Below, piece after piece: positions 6,443 through 12,887 of a DNA stretch of 13,788 nucleotides. Each line of letters opens with the position of its first letter. Within the stretch, counting starts at the first letter, position 1. The notes below the pieces were generated by a model. The model had not been told where the DNA came from and made no database searches. It saw only the letters and a list, made by a program, of their open reading frames with translations. Where the stretch lies: positions 1-13,788 of the forward strand of contig CABUMU010000049.1 in assembly GCA_902492855.1 (NCBI GenBank). Direction: 5' to 3'. A program made the translations under genes and the position numbers. The stretch is from an uncultured Collinsella sp. (GTDB lineage: Bacteria > Actinomycetota > Coriobacteriia > Coriobacteriales > Coriobacteriaceae).

Positions 6443-8269
6443 TTAGGCCTCGCCTCCCTTCGCGACGGCGGTATCCGCGGTCGTAGCAGTAATCTTCCAA
6501 CTCGCGGCCTGTTCGTATTCGGCCCACATCTTGGCATACAGACCCTCTTGGGACAGCAACTCGGCATGGGTACCCGACTCCTGCACGCTGCCCTGGTTGA
6601 GCACCACGATTTGGTCTGCGCCCACTACAGTCGAGAGTCGGTGCGCAATCATAATGACTGTGCGACCAGCCGCTAGCTTGCTAAAGGCGCGCTGGATGAG
6701 CGTCTCGTTCTCGGGATCGGCAAACGCCGTGGCCTCATCGAGCACCACGATAGGCGCGTCTTTAAGGATCGCGCGGGCGAGTGCCACGCGCTGGACCTCG
6801 CCGCCCGAAAGATATGCTCCGCCGGCACCGAGCATGGTATTGATGCCCTGTGGGAGCTTGGCCACAATGTCGTCGCACTGAGCTGCGGAGAGGGCCGCAC
6901 GCACTTCGTCGTCAGTGGCCGTAGGCTTGGAGGCGCGCACGTTATCGGCAAGTGTTTGCCGGAACAGCTGGTTGGTCTGGAACACGAAGGCGACCTGGCC
7001 CATAAGCTCGTGCGGATCCATATCGCGAACGTCCACACCGCCTACGAGCACTCGACCCGAGGAAACGTCCCAAAAACGCGGGATCAGGCTTGCGCAGGTT
7101 GACTTGCCGCCACCCGAGGGACCCACCAGGGCGAGAGTGCTACCCGCGGAAACGCTAAAGCTCACATGGCTAACGGCAGGTGTTTCGGCACCCTCGTAGG
7201 TAAAACTCACGTCCTCAAATCGCACGTCGCCACCGGCAGGGTGCTTGGGTTGGGCGGGCACGGAGAGCTGCTTGGAATCCATGACGCTTCGAATACGAGC
7301 CAGCGAATCGGCACTCATCTGAGAGGCCTCGCCCACAAACATGAGCTTGGTCATGGCCGTCGGCACCACGGCCGAAAATATCGCGTAAAACGTGAAGTTG
7401 GCCATAAAATGCGCGAAGTCCGTCTCGCCCGGCGCCAACAGCAACGCCACGGGCAGCAGGAATGTCACAAGGCCATTGAGCGCGGTAAGGTTGAGCACCT
7501 GCGGACCTCGGCAGAACGTGCCCGCATAGTTTTGCGCCATGTCGGCGTATTCGGCGATCGCATCGTGGAAGGCCTTAAAGGAGTAGACCGTCTGCTGAAA
7601 CACCTTGACCACGGGGATGCCTCGTACGTATTCGGTGCCGGTCTTGTTCATCTTGACCAGCGCTCCCATGTAGGCCTTCATGAACTCGGCGCCTTTGCCG
7701 CTCATCATGGTGGCCATGGCGCCAAACGAAATGACCACCGAGATGAGGCATGCCGCGCCCAAGCGCCAATCGAGGGCGAAAAGCAGCACGAGCAAGCCCA
7801 CGACCATGGCGACGGCGCCTGCGATATCGGGCAGCATGTGTGCGAGCAAAGTCTCGGTGGAGGCGGCGCACCCGTCTACAATGCGGCGCAGCTCGCCGGT
7901 GGCATGCGTGTCGAAGTAGCCGAGCGGCAACTTAAGCAGGTGCTCGCTCGTAGCCTTACGGATATTGGACGCGCAGCGAAACGCGGACAGATGCGTGCAC
8001 ATGAGCCCCACGAAATAAGCTACGATGCTTGCCAGGGCAAAACCCACGGCCCACCAACCGTACATCGCGATGTTAGTGGCTTCGCTCCAGTTGGGCGCCA
8101 CGGCGATCAGATCGCACGCGACAAGCCAAATGCACACGTACGGGCCAAAGCTCAGCAGCTGCGAGAGCGCCGAGAGCGCCATGCCCAAATACGTTAGGAA
8201 TTTGCGGTCACCGGCATACGCGAGCAACTCGCCGATGCCTCCACCTTCCCTTTTTGATTCCTTTGCCAT
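6443..8269 (-). CDS. ABC transporter half-subunit, exporter fold (first gene)
   Basis: A 608-aa half-transporter. Transmembrane helices fall near residues 26-50, 68-92, 148-190 and 265-310. The nucleotide-binding domain has Walker A GPSGGGKST (383-391), Q-loop Gln431, signature YLSGGEVQR (486-494), Walker B IVVLDEATAFAD (507-518) with Glu512, and His543. The D-loop reads AFAD instead of the common ASLD; I recall DEATAFADPENE as typical of YbtP/IrtA-like proteins. The start at 8269 has AAAGGA five bases upstream; an in-frame alternative start at 8332 would put the leader peptide across the regulatory dyad and has no good ribosome site. It heads the operon, divergent from the AraC gene, whose product probably activates it. 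No strong unaided promoter was seen on this strand. The substrate is unknown. Confidence 0.93.
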   Translation of the reverse strand: MAKESKREGGGIGELLAYAGDRKFLTYLGMALSALSQLLSFGPYVCIWLVACDLIAVAPNWSEATNIAMYGWWAVGFALASIVAYFVGLMCTHLSAFRCASNIRKATSEHLLKLPLGYFDTHATGELRRIVDGCAASTETLLAHMLPDIAGAVAMVVGLLVLLFALDWRLGAACLISVVISFGAMATMMSGKGAEFMKAYMGALVKMNKTGTEYVRGIPVVKVFQQTVYSFKAFHDAIAEYADMAQNYAGTFCRGPQVLNLTALNGLVTFLLPVALLLAPGETDFAHFMANFTFYAIFSAVVPTAMTKLMFVGEASQMSADSLARIRSVMDSKQLSVPAQPKHPAGGDVRFEDVSFTYEGAETPAVSHVSFSVSAGSTLALVGPSGGGKSTCASLIPRFWDVSSGRVLVGGVDVRDMDPHELMGQVAFVFQTNQLFRQTLADNVRASKPTATDDEVRAALSAAQCDDIVAKLPQGINTMLGAGGAYLSGGEVQRVALARAILKDAPIVVLDEATAFADPENETLIQRAFSKLAAGRTVIMIAHRLSTVVGADQIVVLNQGSVQESGTHAELLSQEGLYAKMWAEYEQAASWKITATTADTAVAKGGEA

Positions 8270-8288
8270 GAGATTCCTTTCTAACGGC

Positions 8289-8317
8289 TTGAGAGTTAAC
8301 CGTAATGAACTTATCAT
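8289..8317 (+). promoter_or_regulatory. Promoter of the AraC-family gene
   Basis: TTGAGA (8289-8294) and TATCAT (8312-8317) are separated by exactly 17 bp, five of six matches to each consensus box. The predicted start near 8324 falls inside the dyad at 8317-8345, an arrangement that suits autorepression by the encoded regulator. Confidence 0.75.
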
Positions 8318-8345
8318 TGATGTGTTAGCCATGGCTCACAATCAA
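8317..8345. promoter_or_regulatory. Putative AraC-regulator operator, imperfect dyad
   Basis: The arms TTGATGTGTTAGCCA and TGGCTCACAATCAA pair around a perfect 10-bp core (AGCCATGGCT, 8327-8336), with one mismatch and one bulged base. A related half-site, TTGAGAGTTAACC, lies at 8289-8301. The dyad sits between the divergent ABC operon and AraC gene, downstream of the AraC -10 box and upstream of the ABC operon start. Binding by the AraC protein is inferred. Confidence 0.6.
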
Positions 8346-8383
8346 GCCAGGCGTGGACGTTTCTGCAAAGGAAAGGGACGCTT

Positions 8384-9388
8384 TTGCAAATACGGCGGGC
8401 AGCGACCGACATAACCGAGCTCTATGCACCACAGTTTGAGCAGTTTGGCCTGGAGCTTACCGGCAAGGGCGCCGTCTTTACCGGCGAGGTGGCAAACGAC
8501 CGGGCGCACGGCCGCGCATGGATCATGCCCCTCTCCCCTGCCTGCATTGTCCTGGAGCATTTCATCACCCCGACGCACGATATGTACCTGGCCGAATACA
8601 CGCCCGAACCATACGCCTGCGTGAGCGAGGTCAGCGCGCCCACGCTTGCATGCATGCCCGAGGCTGGCATAACGCCCGCGAACCTTAAACCATTGCATGG
8701 ACCGTGGCCAAACAATGCCGTTTGCAGCTTTATCCAAGATAGCTGTGGCGAGGAATTAAGCCCGCTGTTTGCGGGGCGGCTCTATCACTCGCGCTCGGTG
8801 CTCTTTTTGCCTGGGTATTTTGACGAGCTGGAACGTCACTATCCCACCGAGTTCGCGGAGGTCTTTGACGCGTTTGCCGAGCCGTGGCACGAGGAGGCAG
8901 CGTCTGCCATCTGCCACACGCTGCGCCGGATTAACGAGGACCGCGCCCGCACCGTAGGCGGACACGTCTATATGCAGGGCATCGTGGAGACCATGGTCGC
9001 GGAGCTCGCCTGTTCGCGCGCGGCCCACAAGCAGGCGCGGCAGGCGGCAGACACACGCGTCAGCATAACCATTGCCGAAGAAGCAACGGCAATGATTGAG
9101 CGCGCGCTCGACAAAGGCAGACGTGTGGGTATCAACGAGGTGGCCGAGAGGCTCTACACAAGCCGCTCCAAACTATGCGCCACCTTTAAGGCCCAAACTG
9201 GCGAGTCCCTGGGCACCTACATTCGCAGACGCCGTATGGAGCGAGCAAAGGACCTTTTGGCCGATAGCGCGCTCACAATAGCGCAGGTGGCAGAGCGTCT
9301 AGGCTACCCTCAACAGGCCGCCTTCGCCCAAGCCTTCAAGCAATACACCGGCATGACACCCACGGCTTGGCGAAGCAAGCATCGCTAA
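8384..9388 (+). CDS. AraC-family transcriptional regulator
   Basis: A 334-aa DNA-binding regulator. The C-terminal ~100 residues carry two helix-turn-helix units (about 248-270 and 297-320) with clear AraC/XylS features: LYTSRSKLCATFKAQTGESL, YIRRRRMERAKDLL, and GYPQQAAFAQAFKQYTGMTP. The N-terminal ~200 residues have no family I can name and probably sense the ligand; this large, non-cupin-looking region is reminiscent of PchR-like siderophore regulators. Translation starts at TTG (8384), with AAAGGGA at normal spacing; the next ATG would be about 47 codons in and would cut the N-terminal domain. It is divergent from the ABC operon, has its own consensus promoter, and probably autoregulates. 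The likely role is to activate the ABC genes when an inducing ligand is present, as YbtA does. Confidence 0.92.
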   Translation: MQIRRAATDITELYAPQFEQFGLELTGKGAVFTGEVANDRAHGRAWIMPLSPACIVLEHFITPTHDMYLAEYTPEPYACVSEVSAPTLACMPEAGITPANLKPLHGPWPNNAVCSFIQDSCGEELSPLFAGRLYHSRSVLFLPGYFDELERHYPTEFAEVFDAFAEPWHEEAASAICHTLRRINEDRARTVGGHVYMQGIVETMVAELACSRAAHKQARQAADTRVSITIAEEATAMIERALDKGRRVGINEVAERLYTSRSKLCATFKAQTGESLGTYIRRRRMERAKDLLADSALTIAQVAERLGYPQQAAFAQAFKQYTGMTPTAWRSKHR

Positions 9389-9406
9389 GGCCCAGGCTCC
9401 CTGGCC
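9389..9406 (+). terminator. Weak hairpin after the AraC gene
   Basis: GGCCcAGG and CCTGGCC (one bulged C, 3-nt loop) begin right after the TAA stop. No T-run follows, so terminator function is doubtful. The rest of the 64-bp convergent gap to 9452 shows no clear signal. Confidence 0.3.
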
Positions 9407-9452
9407 GTAACGGAGCGATTAATTAGCCGCCGTCCGTCAGCTCACCCAGGAT

Positions 9453-10817
9453 CTAAACGTCAAGATGTGCACGATCAAGCGCCTTTTTGATAAGAGGGAC
9501 AGATCGATCAGCCAAATACAACGGAATGTTGAGCACCCCGTCGTCGAGCTTTAGGTTCTTAAGTGAGTAGCGGACCCTCAATGGAGTCGTCTCCGCATGC
9601 TTGTCGGCATAGTACTTAAGGCTCTTGGAATGAACGACCTCTCCCGATTTGACCTCGACGGGAACGATTTCGTTTCCGACTTGAATCAAAAAATCGACTT
9701 CGTGCTTCGGCTTCTCGTTTGTCCAATAACGCGGAGCAGCATCTAACTGTGAAAGCAATGCCTGAAGCACATAGTTCTCGGCGAACGAACCTTTGAACTC
9801 CGAAAATAGCGCATCCGAGATGGCAAAAGCGGACGCATCCAGCCTTGCCATGCGGCGCAGCAAGCCGACATCAAGACAGTAGACCTTAAATGCCTTGAGG
9901 TCATCGTACGCAGAGAGCGGCACACCACCGGCAGCATTAAGGCGAACCGCCGTGATGAGCCCAGCATCGGCAAGCCATTCCAGAGCATCCTCGTATTCTC
10001 GAGCACGAGCCCCCTCGCGCACCGCACCCCAAACGAACTTTTTGTTCTCGCGCGCCAACTGAGCTGGAATCGAGTTCCATATTTGCGAAAGCTTGGCGAA
10101 CTGCGCACGGCCACCATGCTTGGCAAAATCGCGCTCGTAGGAATCCAAGAGATCAGACAACACCTTATCGACCTGAACGATATCGCCCGTCTCCGCCCAC
10201 CGGCCAAGAGCCTCTGGCATGCCGCCGCATGCAAAATAACGACGAAGATGCTCGACGAGACGGACATGGAAGAAATCGGGCACTGTCTCGATCTGATCCA
10301 GGCCGCCAAGGTATTCGTCGTAGTTTGCAGCGCCCTCGGCTTTCAGAAACTCGGAAAAGCTCATGGGGCGCATCTCCATGAACTCGACCTTTCCCACCGG
10401 AAAAGCGCTGGTCTCACGGGACAAGCGAACGCCCAACAAAGACCCTGCGCATGCGACGTGATACTCGGGGGCCTCGTCACAGAAGTATTTAAGGGCACCG
10501 ACTGCAGAAGGACAATCCTGGATCTCATCAATAATAAGCAGCGTCTCGCCAGGATCGATAGGCTGTCCAAGTGCCAGGGAAAGATTTGAGATGATCCGTC
10601 GAGGATCGCGCGTACCTTCGAAAAACTGAGCGTACTCGCTCTGTACCCCAGGCGACGGCTCCTCGAGCGTCAGATACACATAATTGATGTACGAGGTTCG
10701 GCCGAACTCCTTAAGCGCCCACGTCTTTCCAACCTGGCGCGCCCCCTTAAGGATAAGCGGCTTACGATATTCTGACGCTTTCCAAGCGTTAAGCTTGGCA
10801 ATGATATCTCGCTGCAT
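9453..10817 (-). CDS. AAA+ ATPase with DUF4143 C-terminal domain
   Basis: A 454-aa protein of the widespread AAA (type 14)/DUF4143 family. Walker A is GARQVGKT (25-32) and Walker B is LLIIDEIQ (93-100), followed by a sensor-like CAGSLLG (123-129). Typical family segments follow: FPVGKVEFMEMRPMSFSEFL and the YFACGGMPEAL region. The C-terminus has EVDFLIQ (373-379) and VPVEVKSG (385-392), the PD-(D/E)XK nuclease-like pattern of this family. The length is usual. GGGAGG lies 7 nt before the ATG. It stands alone, with no partner gene nearby, and follows the 75-bp nested dyad, which probably controls it. Its use of codons seems a little less GC-rich than the neighbours, and the family is often patchy between strains, so transfer is possible. 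The cellular role is unknown; links to defence or mobile elements are inference only. Confidence 0.93.
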   Translation of the reverse strand: MQRDIIAKLNAWKASEYRKPLILKGARQVGKTWALKEFGRTSYINYVYLTLEEPSPGVQSEYAQFFEGTRDPRRIISNLSLALGQPIDPGETLLIIDEIQDCPSAVGALKYFCDEAPEYHVACAGSLLGVRLSRETSAFPVGKVEFMEMRPMSFSEFLKAEGAANYDEYLGGLDQIETVPDFFHVRLVEHLRRYFACGGMPEALGRWAETGDIVQVDKVLSDLLDSYERDFAKHGGRAQFAKLSQIWNSIPAQLARENKKFVWGAVREGARAREYEDALEWLADAGLITAVRLNAAGGVPLSAYDDLKAFKVYCLDVGLLRRMARLDASAFAISDALFSEFKGSFAENYVLQALLSQLDAAPRYWTNEKPKHEVDFLIQVGNEIVPVEVKSGEVVHSKSLKYYADKHAETTPLRVRYSLKNLKLDDGVLNIPLYLADRSVPLIKKALDRAHLDV

Positions 10818-10836
10818 GGCCGAACCTCCCGCAAAG

Positions 10837-10911
10837 AAACTTCCGTAAACGTGATATTTCCCACATTTTACCCTAGGTAAAACGTGACATTTATCACATT
10901 TACGGAAGTTT
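10837..10911. repeat. 75-bp nested dyad upstream of the DUF4143 ATPase gene
   Basis: A single symmetric structure is centred on 10874. Outer 20-nt arms (10837-10856 and 10892-10911; AAACTTCCGTAAA then GTGATA) match at 19 of 20. Inner 11-nt arms (CACATTTTACC 10862-10872; GGTAAAACGTG 10876-10886) match at 10 of 11, around CTA. Five-base unpaired gaps on each side separate them. It ends 20 bases before the ATPase start codon and covers the expected promoter. It could be a complex operator, an RNA hairpin, or a small mobile palindrome. Confidence 0.85.
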
Positions 10912-10948
10912 TAAGCTCATTTCGCCACACTTTCATCATATTTATTGC

Positions 10949-10978
10949 AATGTGACAAAGGGACAGTCCCTTTGTCAC
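10949..10978. repeat. Dispersed palindrome GTGACAAAGGGA, copy 2
   Basis: GTGACAAAGGGA-CAG-TCCCTTTGTCAC forms a perfect 12-bp stem. With the preceding AAT it matches the first copy (4651-4680) at 28 of 30 bases. It lies in the gene-free stretch between the ATPase and gatB. Confidence 0.8.
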
Positions 10979-10984
10979 CCGCAC

Positions 10985-11013
10985 AAAAATGGACGCGCCA
11001 ACGGCGCGCCCAT
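10985..11013 (-). terminator. Rho-independent terminator
   Basis: On the minus strand, ATGGGCGCGCC-GTT-GGCGCGTCCAT (10 of 11 pairs) is followed directly by TTTTTG. It would stop leftward transcription that leaves the gat genes before it reaches the ATPase promoter. It acts as a backup to the inner hairpin at 11112-11150. Confidence 0.8.
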
Positions 11014-11061
11014 TCACTCTATTCCATTCAGCCCCACCTGACCCGAACGGCCGAGTCGTCT

Positions 11062-11204
11062 GGCCGGGGAAGTCCCGAGTCGCCGGGGTGTTTGCTCCAA
11101 ATGAGTTCCGCATGCAAAGAAGGCCACTAAATGTGGCCTTCGTCTTGCATAGGACTGTTTGAAATTTGGAGGAAATACCCCGGCGACTCGGGGCTTCCCC
11201 GGCC
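11062..11204. repeat. 143-bp inverted-repeat element with 41-bp arms
   Basis: The arm at 11062-11102 matches the reverse complement of 11164-11204 at 38 of 41 bases (both begin GGCCGGGGAAG and end CTCCAAAT). The 61-nt middle holds a terminator hairpin. The right arm ends six bases before the gatB stop codon. No target-site duplication was seen. It could be a small non-autonomous mobile element or a long mRNA-end hairpin. Confidence 0.85.
11112..11150 (-). terminator. Terminator of the gat operon, inside the inverted-repeat element
   Basis: On the minus strand, GAAGGCCAC-ATTTA-GTGGCCTTC is followed by TTTGCAT, a plausible intrinsic terminator about 60 nt after gatB. Flanking ATGCAA/TTGCAT can extend the stem past a two-base bulge. 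Confidence 0.7.
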
Positions 11205-11210
11205 TCGCAG

Positions 11211-12887
11211 CTACGAAAGCGACGTTCTCAGCAACTCGTTGAAGAGCTTCGGGTTGCCCTTGCCGCGGCTCGCCTTCATGCACTGGCCCACCAAAAAGCC
11301 GATGACCTTCTGGTTGCCCTCACGATACTGCTGCGCCTGATCGGCACAGTTTGCCAGCACCTCGTCCACGATCGGCTGCAGCGCGCCGGCATCGCTTACC
11401 TGACGCATACCGCGCTCGTCGACGATCTTGTTGGGGTCGTCGCCGGTCTGGGCCATGGCCTCAAAGACCTCGTGCGCCTGGTTGGAGCTGATGGCATCGG
11501 TCGCCAGCAGCTTGGCCAGCGCCGCCACCTGAGCCGGCACAATACCGGACTCGGCGAGCGACACGCCCGCACCCTTAAGGTAGGCGATCATCTCGTTCAC
11601 CAGCAAGTTTGCAACCGTCTGGGCCTCTTTGCCAACCATACCGGCGGCGGCAGCCTCAAAGAACTCGGCAAACTCCGGGTCGCCGGCAATCTGCTCGGCA
11701 TCGGCCGCCTTAATGCCAAAGTCGGCCTCAAAACGGGCGCGCTTGGCATCGGGCAGCTCGGGAATCTCGCCACGGCAGCGGTCGATAAACTCATCGTCCA
11801 GATCGAACGGCGCCAGATCGGGATCGGGGAACAGGCGATAGTCGTCGGCCGTCTCCTTGACGCGCATGACCACGGTGCGCTTGCGGCTGGGCTCCCAGTG
11901 GCGGGTCTCCTGATAGATGATGCCGCCCTCCTCGAGCACCTCGGCCTGGCGGCAGATCTCGTAGGCAAGGCCATCGTGCAGGCTCTTAAACGAGTTGAGG
12001 TTCTTGAGCTCGGTCTTGGTGCCCAACTTGGTCTCGCCGCGGCGGCGCAGCGACACATTGCCGTCGCAACGCATGGAGCCCTTCTCCATGGAGCAGTCCG
12101 AAATGCCCAGTGTCACAAAGATGCGACGGAGTTTCTCCATAAACAGGCGAGCCTCCTCGGGCGTGCGCAGATCGGGCTCGGTGACGAGCTCAATGAGCGG
12201 CGTGCCGCAGCGGTTGTAGTCGACGAGCGACTCGGCCGCGGCGGTAATGCGGCCCTCGGCGCCGCCCACATGGACCATCTTGGCAGCGTCCTCCTCCATG
12301 TGGATGCGCAGGATGCGGATGGGCACCGTGTAGGAACCGTCCTCGCGACGCTCGGGCATCTGCAGGTTGGACGCGTCGTAGCTGGCCAGGTGACCGGCGC
12401 GCTGGTTACCCTCGCGCATGGTTGACGTCATGGACGTGGACAGGCCCTCGGCGTTGGCCGAGGCGCTCGCCAGGCCCTGGGCCTCGGCCTCGCCAAACGC
12501 GCAGTCGGGGCGCTCGGCGGCACCGCGACCGGTCACGTCCAGATCCAGGTGACCGTACATGGCAAAGGCAACCGGACCCTGCGTAGTCTGGAAGTTCTTG
12601 GCCATATCGGGATAGAAGTAGTGCTTGCGGTAGAACATCGAGTGGCGCTGGATCTCGCAGTTGGTGGCGAGACCGGCCTTGACGATGCTCTCGATGGCGC
12701 GCTTGTTGGGCACCGGCAGGGCGCCGGGCAGGCCCAGGCACACCGGGCACACGTTGGCGTTGGGCTCGTCATCGTGGCTGAGCTTGCAGTTGCAGAACAT
12801 CTTGGTATCGAGTGCGGTGAGCTCGGTATGGATCTCCAGGCCGATCACGGCCTCCCAATCCTGCAGGACCTCGGAAAGCTCCTTCAT
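11211..12887 (-). CDS. gatB: Asp-tRNA(Asn)/Glu-tRNA(Gln) amidotransferase subunit B
   Basis: GatB is the tRNA-binding and kinase subunit of the GatCAB complex. It phosphorylates Glu or Asp on misacylated tRNA so that ammonia from GatA can convert it to Gln or Asn; it is used by bacteria that lack GlnRS or AsnRS. The start WEAVIGLEIHTEL, the four Cys of the zinc site (Cys32, Cys34, Cys47, Cys50), HMEEDAAK (196-203) and KGSMRCDGNVSLR (269-281) are diagnostic. The C-terminal YqeY-like tail is present to residue 558. The protein is longer than the usual 475-500 aa because of an insert at about residues 118-186, between LDLDV and YTVPIRI. The ATG overlaps the gatA TAA by one base (TAATG), with GGGAGG inside the gatA end, so the two are coupled. 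A terminator follows. Confidence 0.98.
   Translation of the reverse strand: MKELSEVLQDWEAVIGLEIHTELTALDTKMFCNCKLSHDDEPNANVCPVCLGLPGALPVPNKRAIESIVKAGLATNCEIQRHSMFYRKHYFYPDMAKNFQTTQGPVAFAMYGHLDLDVTGRGAAERPDCAFGEAEAQGLASASANAEGLSTSMTSTMREGNQRAGHLASYDASNLQMPERREDGSYTVPIRILRIHMEEDAAKMVHVGGAEGRITAAAESLVDYNRCGTPLIELVTEPDLRTPEEARLFMEKLRRIFVTLGISDCSMEKGSMRCDGNVSLRRRGETKLGTKTELKNLNSFKSLHDGLAYEICRQAEVLEEGGIIYQETRHWEPSRKRTVVMRVKETADDYRLFPDPDLAPFDLDDEFIDRCRGEIPELPDAKRARFEADFGIKAADAEQIAGDPEFAEFFEAAAAGMVGKEAQTVANLLVNEMIAYLKGAGVSLAESGIVPAQVAALAKLLATDAISSNQAHEVFEAMAQTGDDPNKIVDERGMRQVSDAGALQPIVDEVLANCADQAQQYREGNQKVIGFLVGQCMKASRGKGNPKLFNELLRTSLS

Noticed and set aside
7166..8197. Plus-strand open frame of 343 codons opposite the first ABC gene
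   Set aside because: His/Gly/Arg-rich translation typical of an antisense shadow; the minus strand encodes all the ABC motifs.
8269..8332. Alternative upstream start for the first ABC gene
   Set aside because: It would place coding sequence across the divergent promoter and dyad and lacks a ribosome site; the start at 8269 has a strong one.
10837..10978. CRISPR-like array from the repeated palindromes
   Set aside because: The repeats are single dyads of different sequence, with no regular spacing, spacers or cas genes.
11014..11283. Minus-strand open frame of 89 codons over the 143-bp element
   Set aside because: It overlaps the gatB 3' end and both inverted arms, and has no ribosome site; it is better explained as a repeat element.
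11166..12425. Long open frame of 419 codons on the plus strand
   Set aside because: It is the antisense shadow of gatB, whose conserved motifs are on the minus strand; long antisense frames are common in GC-rich genes.
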